A stretch of 64,000 nt of DNA from Ruminococcus sp. (lineage in GTDB: Bacteria > Bacillota > Clostridia > Oscillospirales > Ruminococcaceae). How positions within the stretch are numbered: the stretch's first letter is position 1; each line of letters begins with the position of its first letter. Of the stretch, positions 54,462 through 63,006 are shown one piece after another. Location of the stretch: assembly GCA_014799805.1 (NCBI GenBank), contig JAAVHJ010000004.1, positions 107,981 through 171,980 on the forward strand. Direction: 5' to 3'. Under the pieces are notes generated by a model. It did no database searches. It was not told the origin of the DNA and saw only the letters and a program-made list of their open reading frames with translations. The translations under genes were made by a program, and so were the position numbers.

Positions 54462-55682
54462 TTATAAATTCCCCCTTAATTTTATATAATCCTCAAAAAA
54501 AGTAGGATAAGATTTATCAACACATTCTGCCCCCAGAATTGTCACTGTTTCTGTTGCTCTTGTTGCGGCAATTGCACCGCACATAGCAATTCTATGGTCA
54601 CCAGCACTATCAACTACACCGCCATGCAAAGTTTTTACTGGCTGAATCTCCAATCCGTCTGGCAAAATTTTTATATGACCGCCCAAAGCATTCAGCATAT
54701 TTGCTGTTGTTTCCAAACGGTCACTTTCTTTAATACGTAAACGCTCTGCTCCAAAAATTCTTGTTGGTTTGTCCGCAAATGTCGCCAAAACTGCTAGAAT
54801 TGGCACTAAATCTGGAATATCTTTAGCATCAATTTTAAACATATCTTGTTCTGTATTTTTATGATAACACATCTGTTCAATAATTTCAATAATTTTTCTA
54901 TCACCTTGCTTAGAATTTTCAGGAATATTCTGTAATACAACCTGATTGCCGATAGCATTTGCGACATAGAAAAATGCTGCCTGTGAAAAATCGCCCTCTA
55001 CTTGCAAATTTTTCGCATGATAATGCTGTGTGCCGAATACATGATAGCTATTTTCCTGTTCTTTGACACAAACACCAAACTGTTGCATACAATCAATTGT
55101 CATGTCAACATAAGGCTTTGATTCTAATGGAGAAGTTAATATAATTTCTGAATCTTCTCTTAGTAATGGCAATGCAAATAATAAGCCTGAAATAAACTGT
55201 GAAGAAATATTCCCCTCCAGTTCAAATTTTCCGTGTTCTAATCTGCCATTTATCGTAAAAGGCATTGTATTTTGATAATTTAAAAAATTAATATTTTTCT
55301 TTGACAGCTCCCGTACATAAGGCGTGATTGGTCTTTCAGGCAATCTGCCCTGCCCTGTAAAAGTCGTTTCCACACCCAATGCGGCGGCTACTGGTATTAA
55401 AAATCTTAACGTTGAGCCACTCTCACAGCAATTTGCAAAAGCCGTTGCAGGAATTTCCCGAATCCCCGTAACAGTGACACTATGTTCTTGTATTTCAAAT
55501 TTTGCCCCCAACGCCTCCATAACAGAAATTGTTGCATGAATATCTTTTGAAAAATTAATCCCCTCTATTTGGGAAATACCCTTGCTTAATGCTGCACAAA
55601 TCAGCATTCTATGTGCCATGCTTTTAGAAGATGGTATTTTCACTGTACCAACTAATTTGCCAGGCTGAATTTCTATATTCAT
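54462..55682 (-). CDS. aroA: 3-phosphoshikimate 1-carboxyvinyltransferase (EPSP synthase)
   Basis: The enzyme joins PEP to shikimate-3-phosphate. The protein is 406 residues, slightly short for the family. Signatures are KIPSSKSMAHRMLICAALSKG at the N-terminus, ESGSTLRFLIPVAAALG, GQGRLPERP, and RIFGAERLRIKESDRL and DSAGDHRIAMCGAIAA near the end. It sits between aroB (4 bp upstream) and aroC (adjacent). Confidence 0.97.
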   Translation of the reverse strand: MNIEIQPGKLVGTVKIPSSKSMAHRMLICAALSKGISQIEGINFSKDIHATISVMEALGAKFEIQEHSVTVTGIREIPATAFANCCESGSTLRFLIPVAAALGVETTFTGQGRLPERPITPYVRELSKKNINFLNYQNTMPFTINGRLEHGKFELEGNISSQFISGLLFALPLLREDSEIILTSPLESKPYVDMTIDCMQQFGVCVKEQENSYHVFGTQHYHAKNLQVEGDFSQAAFFYVANAIGNQVVLQNIPENSKQGDRKIIEIIEQMCYHKNTEQDMFKIDAKDIPDLVPILAVLATFADKPTRIFGAERLRIKESDRLETTANMLNALGGHIKILPDGLEIQPVKTLHGGVVDSAGDHRIAMCGAIAATRATETVTILGAECVDKSYPTFFEDYIKLRGNL

Positions 55683-55686
55683 AATA

Positions 55687-56742
55687 TTATATTACCCTTT
55701 CAAAATGTTTCTGGAATTCACGAACAGAATCAAGTTTAATATTTGCTGTTCCGATTGGGGAACATACAATATAATGCAATTGACTTCCTGAACGCTTTTT
55801 ATCATTCCCACACAGAGAAACTAATTCTTGAATCGCTACTGGTACGTCTGTCGGCAATTTATAATTTTCTACACAGGATTTTAATTTTTTATAATCTTGT
55901 GAATTGTTAAAATATTTTGTCATTAGGCACATACCAATTGCAACGGCACAACCATGTGTATAATTTTCATAATGATAATATGCTTCAATGGCATGTCCCA
56001 ACGTATGACCGAAATTTAAAATCATTCGCAAACCAGTATCTAATTCATCTTGTGCGACAACATCACGTTTAATTTTAATGCACGTTGGAATGATTTCATC
56101 AAAATGATTTTTAATACTCTGCAAATCGTACTGACATAAATTTTCAAATAATTCTGCATCTGCAATCATGCCATATTTAATTACTTCGCCCATGCCGTCA
56201 ATTAAAAATTCTTCTGGCAAAGTCTGCAATGTATTGAAATCACAGAATACAGCTAACGGCTGTTTAAAAGCACCTACTAAATTTTTGCCTTCTGGCAAAT
56301 CAATTGCTGTTTTCCCACCGACAGAAGAATCTACTTGTGCTAATAACGAAGTTGGAATTTGAATATAAGGCAGACCTCTTAAAAAAGTCGCAGCTGCAAA
56401 ACCTGTAATATCTCCGACAACACCCCCGCCTAATGCAATTAAACAATCACTGCGGGTAATTTCTTGTTTACACAAAAATGCATAAATTTTTAATAATATT
56501 TCTGCATTTTTAGATGCTTCCCCATGTGGAAATACAAATTTTTCAGCTTGAAAACCATTTTCTTTCAATGATGTTACTACAATATCTGCATAAAACTTAT
56601 CTACATTATCATCTGTAATTATGACAAAATGCTTTGCAGATGTGATATTTAATTCCTGAATTAATTTTCCGCATTTCTGCAAAATGCCTTTTTCTATGAT
56701 AACATCATAAGCATTTTTGACAGGTACATGAATTTTTTGCAT
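55687..56742 (-). CDS. aroB: 3-dehydroquinate synthase
   Basis: The enzyme cyclises DAHP to 3-dehydroquinate, using NAD+ and a divalent metal. The 351-residue protein has the NAD-binding GGGVVGDITGFAAATFLRG, the phosphate-binding PTSLLAQVDSSVGGKTAIDL, and metal ligands in GEVIKYGMI, LNFGHTLGHAIEA and HGCAVAIGM. First gene of the aroB-aroA-aroC-DUF4364 operon; GGAGGGA precedes ATG 56742. Confidence 0.97.
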   Translation of the reverse strand: MQKIHVPVKNAYDVIIEKGILQKCGKLIQELNITSAKHFVIITDDNVDKFYADIVVTSLKENGFQAEKFVFPHGEASKNAEILLKIYAFLCKQEITRSDCLIALGGGVVGDITGFAAATFLRGLPYIQIPTSLLAQVDSSVGGKTAIDLPEGKNLVGAFKQPLAVFCDFNTLQTLPEEFLIDGMGEVIKYGMIADAELFENLCQYDLQSIKNHFDEIIPTCIKIKRDVVAQDELDTGLRMILNFGHTLGHAIEAYYHYENYTHGCAVAIGMCLMTKYFNNSQDYKKLKSCVENYKLPTDVPVAIQELVSLCGNDKKRSGSQLHYIVCSPIGTANIKLDSVREFQKHFERVI

Positions 56743-56787
56743 AAAAATCCCTCCAGATTTTTTAATTAATTTTAGACCCTTTATTAT

Positions 56788-56816
56788 ATCATACTGAATT
56801 TTTTGCTATTTGTCAA
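56788..56816 (-). promoter_or_regulatory. Promoter of the aro operon
   Basis: On the minus strand, TTGACA (56811-56816), 17 bp, TATGAT (56788-56793). Confidence 0.85.
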
Positions 56817-56885
56817 GTCTATTCCTGTTATTATTTTTAAAAATTCTAAAATCTGTCTAAATATGTCAAAATAATATATTTGCTC

Positions 56886-56914
56886 TTGACAAATCAGTAA
56901 AAATATGTTATGAT
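56886..56914 (+). promoter_or_regulatory. Promoter of a short terminated transcript upstream of acnA
   Basis: TTGACA (56886-56891), 17 bp, TATGAT (56909-56914). The predicted start is near 56921. Confidence 0.85.
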
Positions 56915-56920
56915 AAATTG

Positions 56921-56998
56921 GGTTCAGAATTTTCTGAATACTATTAACGCTCTACATGAAACAAGTCGGCTTTGTCACCCGACTTGTTTCAGTTTTTT
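56921..56998 (+). ncRNA. Candidate small RNA or attenuated leader
   Basis: A consensus promoter just upstream would make a transcript of about 78 nucleotides. It has a 5' hairpin (TTCAGAA 56923-56929 with TTCTGAA 56932-56938). It ends in a perfect 13-bp terminator stem (TGAAACAAGTCGG 56957-56969, CCGACTTGTTTCA 56979-56991) with six U. The next gene, acnA, has its own promoter further on, so this is either an independent small RNA or a distal promoter with an attenuator. No ribosome site precedes the short ATG frame inside it. No known RNA family is recognised. Confidence 0.6.
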
Positions 56999-57043
56999 AT
57001 AAATAAAAAAATATATATTTTTAAATAATAAAATAAGTTTAGT

Positions 57044-57061
57044 TTGTGAAATAGTTGACAA
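57044..57061 (+). promoter_or_regulatory. Rex operator-like site over the acnA promoter
   Basis: TTGTGAA (57044-57050), four bases, TTGACAA (57055-57061): an 18-bp inverted repeat with one mismatched position. It is close to the Rex consensus TTGTGAA-N4-TTCACAA and covers the -35 box. A rex gene ends this same cluster. Confidence 0.7.
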
Positions 57062-57083
57062 ATACTGTTTTTCGTTGTATAAT
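57055..57083 (+). promoter_or_regulatory. Promoter of acnA
   Basis: TTGACA (57055-57060), 17 bp, TATAAT (57078-57083). Confidence 0.9.
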
Positions 57084-57117
57084 AAATATATAAACTTTCT
57101 TGAAAGGAATGATTACA

Positions 57118-59055
57118 ATGGGTTTGACACTCACAGAAAAAATCCTGCAATCGCATTTAGTTGACGGTGAACCCGTCAAAGGTCAGGAAATTGGGATTCG
57201 TATTGACCAGACTTTGACACAAGATGCAACAGGTACAATGGCATATCTTGAATTTGAAGCGATGGGTGTGCCACGTGTTCGTACAGAAAGAAGCGTTGCT
57301 TATATTGACCATAACACGCTACAGAATGGCTTTGAAAATGCAGATGACCATAGATTTATTGGTTCTGTTGCGAAAAAACATGGCATTTATTTTTCAAGAC
57401 CAGGTAACGGCATTTGTCATCAAGTGCATTTAGAACGTTTTGGAATTCCTGGTAAAACTTTAATAGGCTCTGACAGTCATACACCAACAGGCGGTGGCAT
57501 TGGTATGATTGCCATTGGTGCAGGCGGTCTTGATGTTGCTGTTGCTATGGGTGGCGGTGCATATTATATTACTTATCCTAAAATTGTAAAAGTAAATCTA
57601 ACAGGCAAGCTTTCCCCATGGGTAGCTGCAAAAGATGTGATTTTAGAAGTTCTGAAACGCTTATCTGTTAAGGGCGGTGTTGGCAAAGTCATTGAATATT
57701 GTGGTGAAGGTGTAAAAACTTTATCTGTGCCAGAACGTGCAACGATTACAAATATGGGTGCAGAATTAGGTGCAACAACGTCTATTTTCCCATCTGATGA
57801 AATTACAAAGCAATTCTTAGAAGCACAGGGCAGAGGCGAAGTCTGGTCTGAACAAAAAGCTGATGATGATGCTGTTTATGATGAAATCGTTGAAATTAAT
57901 CTGTCTGAACTTGTGCCTTTGGCAGCATGTCCGCATTCTCCTGATAATGTCAAGAGTGTTGCAGAAATCGGCAAATTAAAAATTGACCAAGTATGCATTG
58001 GCTCTTGTACAAATTCTTCTTTGCTGGATATGATGAAAGTTGCCCATATTCTCAAAGGAAAAACTGTTCACCCTGATGTATCTTTATCAATTGCTCCAGG
58101 TTCAAAACAAGTATTAAACATGATGGCTGATATGGGCTTATTATCTATTATGATTGACGCAGGTGCAAGAATTTTAGAAAGTGCTTGCGGTCCTTGTATT
58201 GGTATGGGACAATCTCCAAATTCTGCTGGTATTTCTCTAAGAACATTTAACAGAAATTTCTTAGGACGTTCTGGAACAAAAGACGGACAAATTTATTTAG
58301 TATCTCCAGAATTAGCCGCAATTTCTGCTGTAACAGGTTATTTAACTGACCCAAGAGAAATTGGCGATATGCCAGAATTTGTATTGCCTGAGAAATTTAC
58401 AGTACATGATAACATGATTGCACTTCCTGCATCTGAAGAAGAAGCTGACAGTGTAGAAATTCTAAGAGGTCCTAATATTAAGCCTTACCCAGAAACAGCT
58501 CCATTAGAAAATTCTATTACAGCTCCTGTTTCTCTCAAAGTGGAAGATAATATTACAACTGACCATATTATGCCTGCTGGTGCAAAAATTTTGCCATTGC
58601 GTTCTAATATTCCTGCCATTTCACAGCATTGCTTTACAGTCTGTGATGAAACTTTCCCGACAAGAGCAAAAGAATTAGGCAAAAGCATTATTGTAGGCGG
58701 TTCTAATTATGGACAAGGTTCTTCCCGTGAACATGCAGCACTTGCACCATTATATCTTGGCATTAAAGCTGTATTGGTGAAATCTTTTGCCAGAATTCAC
58801 AGGGCAAATTTAGTCAATGCAGGAATTTTGCCTTTAACTTTCGTAAACGAATCTGATTATGACAGCATTTCACAAGGTGATGTATTAGAACTTGCTGACA
58901 TTCGTGAGAAAATTCAAACTGGTCAGACACAGTTTGATATTATCAATCAGACAACAGGCAAAAAAATTCCTGTTCTTTGTGAAATGACTGGCAGAACAAA
59001 AGATATTATGCTTGCTGGTGGTTTACTGGATTATACTAGAGAAAATTTAAAATAA
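57118..59055 (+). CDS. acnA: Aconitate hydratase
   Basis: The enzyme isomerises citrate and isocitrate with a 4Fe-4S cluster. The protein is about 645 residues from ATG 57118 (TGAAAGGA upstream); an earlier TTG at 57100 would include the ribosome site. Cluster cysteines are visible in CIGSCTNSS and ACGPCIGMG. Other motifs are GSDSHTPTGGGIGMIAIGAGGLDVA and the C-terminal swivel domain VGGSNYGQGSSREHAALAPLYLG. This is the shorter aconitase type found in many anaerobes, about 250 residues less than AcnA of E. coli. It is followed by the PARG-like gene and icd. Confidence 0.95.
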   Translation: MGLTLTEKILQSHLVDGEPVKGQEIGIRIDQTLTQDATGTMAYLEFEAMGVPRVRTERSVAYIDHNTLQNGFENADDHRFIGSVAKKHGIYFSRPGNGICHQVHLERFGIPGKTLIGSDSHTPTGGGIGMIAIGAGGLDVAVAMGGGAYYITYPKIVKVNLTGKLSPWVAAKDVILEVLKRLSVKGGVGKVIEYCGEGVKTLSVPERATITNMGAELGATTSIFPSDEITKQFLEAQGRGEVWSEQKADDDAVYDEIVEINLSELVPLAACPHSPDNVKSVAEIGKLKIDQVCIGSCTNSSLLDMMKVAHILKGKTVHPDVSLSIAPGSKQVLNMMADMGLLSIMIDAGARILESACGPCIGMGQSPNSAGISLRTFNRNFLGRSGTKDGQIYLVSPELAAISAVTGYLTDPREIGDMPEFVLPEKFTVHDNMIALPASEEEADSVEILRGPNIKPYPETAPLENSITAPVSLKVEDNITTDHIMPAGAKILPLRSNIPAISQHCFTVCDETFPTRAKELGKSIIVGGSNYGQGSSREHAALAPLYLGIKAVLVKSFARIHRANLVNAGILPLTFVNESDYDSISQGDVLELADIREKIQTGQTQFDIINQTTGKKIPVLCEMTGRTKDIMLAGGLLDYTRENLK

Positions 59056-59085
59056 ATAAATTATTTCCTGCACAGAAAAGCAATC

Positions 59086-59826
59086 ATGATAAATTTTTTA
59101 AAAATAAAACTTGAAAATGATAAAATTTTTAAATCTGGTTGTTATCCAGATATGCAATCAAAAGTTTATTCACCAGAACAATGCAAGCATGATAAAAATT
59201 TTATTTCTAAAAAAAATTTTAATATGCAAGATTGTTTTGTCAAAACAGATACTATTTCGGCAATTTTACAAGAATTTAAATTAAAAGCTGATAGTAAAAT
59301 AATTGCATTAAATTTTGCAAATGCCATGTTTCCAGGTGGCGGATATATGTTAGGCGGTAATGCACAGGAAGAAGCTTTATGCCGTGCAAGTTTATTATAT
59401 TATAGTATTCGCACGGCAAAAGCTTATTATCAAGCAAATCGTTTGCATATTCTGCCGAATTATACAGATTATATGATATATTCTGAAAACGTGCCGTTAA
59501 TCCGTGATAATACAGGAAATTTATTGAATAATTTAATCACTTGTAATTTTATTACTTGTCCAGCCGTGAATAGAAATTTTGCAAAATTTTTATTTTCTAA
59601 TCAAAAACTAGATTTTATCATGCAAAATCGTATTAATAATATTATCAAACTTGCAGCCATGCAGAACGCTGATATATTAATTTTAGGTGCATTTGGCTGT
59701 GGCATGTTTGGAAATAAGCGAAAATCTATTTATCCCATGTTTGAACAAGCAATTTTGAATTTTGTTCCAGAACATGTGAAAATTATATTTGCTGACCCTC
59801 AAGCAGGTAAGTATTTAAATCATTAA
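59086..59826 (+). CDS. Bacterial-type poly(ADP-ribose) glycohydrolase-like protein
   Basis: The 246-residue protein matches the TIGR02452 / microbial PARG catalytic-domain family. The diagnostic motif GGG-x7-QEE is present: FPGGGYMLGGNAQEEALCR (about 83-101), with the adjacent Glu pair expected to act in catalysis. A second macrodomain-like loop ILGAFGCGMFGN (about 203-214) closes the ADP-ribose pocket. Family knowledge suggests removal of ADP-ribose from proteins or nucleic acids. No ADP-ribosyltransferase or toxin gene is visible nearby. It lies 30 bp after acnA and 27 bp before icd on the same strand, so it is probably in the operon. Confidence 0.88.
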   Translation: MINFLKIKLENDKIFKSGCYPDMQSKVYSPEQCKHDKNFISKKNFNMQDCFVKTDTISAILQEFKLKADSKIIALNFANAMFPGGGYMLGGNAQEEALCRASLLYYSIRTAKAYYQANRLHILPNYTDYMIYSENVPLIRDNTGNLLNNLITCNFITCPAVNRNFAKFLFSNQKLDFIMQNRINNIIKLAAMQNADILILGAFGCGMFGNKRKSIYPMFEQAILNFVPEHVKIIFADPQAGKYLNH

Positions 59827-59853
59827 TAATTAATTTAAAGGAGGTTTTTTCCG

Positions 59854-61065
59854 ATGGAAAAAATTAAAATGACGACCCCGTTAGTCGAAATGGACGGCGA
59901 TGAGATGACCAGAATTCTTTGGCAATGGATTAAAGATATTTTAATCACGCCTTATGTAGAATTAAACACAGAATATTATGATTTGGGTTTAAATCATCGT
60001 GAGGAAACCAAAGACCAAGTGACATTTGACAGTGCAGAAGCAACTAAAAAATACGGTGTTGCTGTAAAATGTGCAACTATCACACCAAATGCTGCAAGAA
60101 TGCCTGAATATAATCTGTCTGAAATGTGGAAGTCTCCAAATGGGACTATCAGAGCCATTTTAGATGGCACTGTGTTCAGAACGCCGATTTTAGTAAAAGG
60201 CATTACGCCGTATATTCCTACTTGGACAAAGCCAATTACAATTGCCCGTCATGCGTATGGTGATGTTTATAAAAATACAGAAATGCAAGTTTCTGCTGGG
60301 GGTAAGGCTGAATTAGTTTATACGGACAAAGACGGCAACGAAACCAGACAATTAATTCATGAATTTGCTGGTGATGGCATTATTCAGGGTCTGCATAACC
60401 GTGATGATAGTATTGCTGGCTTTGCAAGAGCATGTTTTAACTATGCATTGGATTTAAAACAAGATTTATGGTTTGCAACAAAAGATACGATTTCTAAAAA
60501 ATATGACCATAGATTTAAAGATATTTTTGCTGAAATTTTTGAAACAGAATATAAAACAAAATTTGAACAAACTGGTATTGAATATTTTTATACTTTGATT
60601 GATGACGCTGTTGCAAGAGTCATTCGTTCTAATGGCGGTTATATCTGGGCATGTAAAAATTATGACGGTGATGTCATGTCTGATATGGTTTCTACGGCTT
60701 ATGGTTCACTTGCTATGATGACTTCTGTGTTAGTTTCTCCAACTGGTGTTTATGAATATGAAGCTGCTCATGGTACGGTACAACGTCATTATTATAAACA
60801 TTTAAAAGGCCAGGAGACTTCTACGAATTCTGTTGCAACTATCTTTGCATGGAGTGGTGCATTACGCAAACGTGGTGAATTAGATAATATTCCAGAATTA
60901 GTAAACTATGCTGATAAGCTTGAAAAGGCAACAATTCAGACTATCGAAGACGGAATTATGACAGGTGATTTATATTTATTATCTTCTCTGGAAAATAAAC
61001 GCAAAGTAAATTCTAAAGAATTTTTAGAAGAAATTAATATCAGGCTTTCTGCTTTGATGCAGTAA
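59854..61065 (+). CDS. icd: Isocitrate dehydrogenase (NADP-type, eukaryote-like subfamily)
   Basis: The enzyme oxidatively decarboxylates isocitrate to 2-oxoglutarate. The 403-residue protein aligns with the homodimeric eukaryote-like (type II) IDHs: [20 protein letters not shown] at the start, [17 protein letters not shown] for substrate binding, [14 protein letters not shown] and [21 protein letters not shown] with NADP-site residues. AAAGGAGG precedes ATG 59854. With acnA it completes the oxidative branch to 2-oxoglutarate; citrate synthase is not in the window. Confidence 0.96.
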   Translation: MEKIKMTTPLVEMDGDEMTRILWQWIKDILITPYVELNTEYYDLGLNHREETKDQVTFDSAEATKKYGVAVKCATITPNAARMPEYNLSEMWKSPNGTIRAILDGTVFRTPILVKGITPYIPTWTKPITIARHAYGDVYKNTEMQVSAGGKAELVYTDKDGNETRQLIHEFAGDGIIQGLHNRDDSIAGFARACFNYALDLKQDLWFATKDTISKKYDHRFKDIFAEIFETEYKTKFEQTGIEYFYTLIDDAVARVIRSNGGYIWACKNYDGDVMSDMVSTAYGSLAMMTSVLVSPTGVYEYEAAHGTVQRHYYKHLKGQETSTNSVATIFAWSGALRKRGELDNIPELVNYADKLEKATIQTIEDGIMTGDLYLLSSLENKRKVNSKEFLEEINIRLSALMQ

Positions 61066-61099
61066 TGTTAATCATGATTAAAAATTAAAGGAGCAAATT

Positions 61100-61738
61100 A
61101 TGGGAAAACAAGTAATTTCTACTCCTGTGATTCGCCGTTTGCCAAGATATTATAGATTTCTGGGTGAATTGGAACAAGAGGGACTGGAGCGTATTTCTTC
61201 CCGTGAGCTTGCATTGAGAATGGGATTTTCTGCTTCACAAATTCGACAGGATTTTAATTGCTTTGGTGGTTTTGGGCAACAAGGGTATGGCTATCAGGTT
61301 GTAGAACTGCGTAAAATTATTGGTGATATTCTTGGTGTTCATGAAAATACTGGTGTCATTCTGATTGGTGCAGGTAATCTTGGCAAAACAATTGCCTCTC
61401 ATGTAGATTTTCAAAAACGTGGCTGTAAATTAATTGCTGTTTTTGATGATAATCCCTTGATTCAAGGCACGTCTACAGCAGGTCTGACAATTATGCCAAT
61501 GGAATCACTGGAAAGTTTTTGCAAACAGCATTGTCCACAAGTAGCTGTGCTTTGTATTCCTAAAAATGCAGCACAACAACTTGCTGACAGATTAATTAAT
61601 CTTGGAATTTCAGGGTTCTGGAATTTCAGCCATTTTGACTTAAAAATCAATAATCCTGATGTAATTGTTGAAAATGTTCATCTTGGTGACAGCTTAATGA
61701 CGCTTGCTTATTGTATGCATCGTAAAGAAGAAAATTAA
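61100..61738 (+). CDS. rex: Redox-sensing transcriptional repressor Rex
   Basis: Rex represses fermentation and respiration genes and leaves DNA when NADH/NAD+ rises. The 212-residue protein has an N-terminal winged helix (RRLPRYYRFLGELE, SRELALRMGFSASQIRQDFNCFGGFGQQGYGY) and a Rossmann domain with GAGNLGKTIA (about 91-100) and FDDNP. Length is standard. It follows icd by 34 bp and ends with its own terminator. A Rex-like operator lies over the acnA promoter at the head of this cluster, so autoregulation through read-through is plausible. Confidence 0.96.
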   Translation: MGKQVISTPVIRRLPRYYRFLGELEQEGLERISSRELALRMGFSASQIRQDFNCFGGFGQQGYGYQVVELRKIIGDILGVHENTGVILIGAGNLGKTIASHVDFQKRGCKLIAVFDDNPLIQGTSTAGLTIMPMESLESFCKQHCPQVAVLCIPKNAAQQLADRLINLGISGFWNFSHFDLKINNPDVIVENVHLGDSLMTLAYCMHRKEEN

Positions 61739-61744
61739 AAATTA

Positions 61745-61777
61745 AAAATTCCAGTTGTTAATTACAACTGGAATTTT
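61745..61777 (+). terminator. Terminator after rex
   Basis: AAAATTCCAGTTGT (61745-61758) pairs perfectly with ACAACTGGAATTTT (61764-61777), followed by TTT. Confidence 0.92.
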
Positions 61778-61804
61778 TTTGGAAATTCAGGAAATAAAAA
61801 ACAA

Positions 61805-61826
61805 GCTCCCTGCTTGTACAGAGAGC
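61805..61826 (-). terminator. Terminator after scaE
   Basis: On the minus strand GCTCTCTG pairs with CAGGGAGC (one G-U) around TACAAG, followed by TTGTTTTTTATTT. Confidence 0.85.
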
Positions 61827-61874
61827 CTGTAAAATTTAATTTTGTTTTAGAATCAGAATTACTAATTTTTAAAA

Positions 61875-62906
61875 TTAGTCGTCGTTCTTCTTCTTGGAAA
61901 CAACTGCTACGCCACCCAATACTGCAACTGCTGCTGCAATACCTGCGATTGGCAGAATACTTTCAACACCGGTCTTTGGTGAATTCGTTACTGTTGTTGT
62001 GTTATTAGCAGCAGCTTGTGTTGTTCTGGTATTATTAACAGCTGCTTTTGTAGTTGTTGCTGGCTTAGCTGTAGTAGTAGTTGTTGTTGTTGTTGAAGAT
62101 GTTGTAGAGGAAGATGTTGTTGTAGAAGTTGTTGTAGAGGAAGATGTTGTTGGAGGAGTTGTGGAAGTTGTTGTAGTAGATGTTGTTGTTGGTGGCAGTG
62201 TTGTAGAAGTTGTTGTTGTTGTAGAAGTTGTTGTTGTTGTTGTGGTTGTTGTGGTTGTTGTGGTTGTTGTGGTTGTTGTGGTTGTTGTGGTTGTTGTAGT
62301 TGTTGTGGTTGTTGTAGTTGTTGTTTCTGGTGTTGTTTCACCACCTTCAATCTGAATCCAACCATCTGTTGTATTAACAAGACCATCTGCTACATAGTTT
62401 ACAGAACCATCTAGGAACTTATTTGGCTTTGGAGTACCATCATTTTTAGCTTGTGCTTCATATTTGATATCATATGTCTCCCCAGGCTGTGGGTCATCAA
62501 CTGTTACCATGAACAGAACCAAGTTAGCTGACCAATCATCAGATTCTTCAGTTCCGTATGTTAACCATGTAAGCTCTTCACCAATACCAGCTGTCATTTT
62601 AATGTCAAGTTCTTCGCCACCCGAATTTTCAGCTTTTTTGCTGGCAGTGATTACCTCATAAGTACATCTCGCATCAACACTAATACCAAATTCAAGAGTT
62701 TTGAAACTAGGATGATCTGCATTCATTCTTACATAAATTGGTACGCCTGCTTTTGCCTCTTCAACTGAAACAGTTTTTTGGTCAATCGTTACATCAATAG
62801 TATCAGCTGCAGCTGCTGGTACAGAAACCATTGACAATGTGCCACAAGCAACTACAGACATTGCAGCAACAGCTGCGATTACCTTTTTAAAGCTAATCTT
62901 GTTCAT
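61875..62906 (-). CDS. scaE: ScaE-like cell-wall-anchored cohesin protein
   Basis: The protein is about 343 residues from ATG 62906 (AAAGGAAA upstream); the longer frame to 62960 has no ribosome site. A signal peptide (about 1-34) precedes a single cohesin (about 35-187: IDVTIDQKTVSVEEAKAGVPIYVRM… ending DGWIQIEGG). A Thr/Ser linker of more than 100 residues follows. The C-terminus is a sortase-type signal: SPKTG (about 308-312, in place of LPXTG), a hydrophobic helix and KKKNDD. ScaE of R. flavefaciens anchors ScaB and CttA X-dockerins to the wall. The adjacent CttA-like gene supports the call. The symbol is by analogy. Confidence 0.85.
   Translation of the reverse strand: MNKISFKKVIAAVAAMSVVACGTLSMVSVPAAAADTIDVTIDQKTVSVEEAKAGVPIYVRMNADHPSFKTLEFGISVDARCTYEVITASKKAENSGGEELDIKMTAGIGEELTWLTYGTEESDDWSANLVLFMVTVDDPQPGETYDIKYEAQAKNDGTPKPNKFLDGSVNYVADGLVNTTDGWIQIEGGETTPETTTTTTTTTTTTTTTTTTTTTTTTTTTTTTTTTSTTTTTSTTLPPTTTSTTTTSTTPPTTSSSTTTSTTTSSSTTSSTTTTTTTTAKPATTTKAAVNNTRTTQAAANNTTTVTNSPKTGVESILPIAGIAAAVAVLGGVAVVSKKKNDD
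62065..62335 (-). repeat. Thr/Ser linker repeat in scaE
   Basis: A run of ACA/ACT/ACC-rich codons (read on the minus strand) encodes an almost pure Thr stretch of over 40 residues, then Thr/Ser/Pro blocks. The opposite strand therefore shows a meaningless poly-Val frame. Confidence 0.9.
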
Positions 62907-62941
62907 TTTCGTTATTTTCCTTTCAGATAAATTTATATCAC

Positions 62942-62971
62942 ACGCCGTATATTTTACCACCTATACGGCGT
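62942..62971 (-). other. Intercistronic hairpin cttA/scaE
   Basis: ACGCCGTATA (62942-62951) pairs perfectly with TATACGGCGT (62962-62971), a 10-bp stem with a 10-base loop, in the 100-bp gap between the two genes. No U-run follows on the minus strand. Confidence 0.55.
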
Positions 62972-63006
62972 ATAACTGTCAATTACGGATTTTCGGACTT
63001 GTCGGA

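Noticed and set aside
56957..57004. Short peptide frame (MKQVGFVTRLVSVFYK) in the leader before acnA
   Set aside because: No ribosome site precedes it, and its codons coincide with the two arms of the terminator stem.
61894..62355. Long poly-Val open frame on the plus strand
   Set aside because: It is the antisense shadow of the Thr-rich linker of the scaE-like gene. The true frame has signal peptide, cohesin and anchor.
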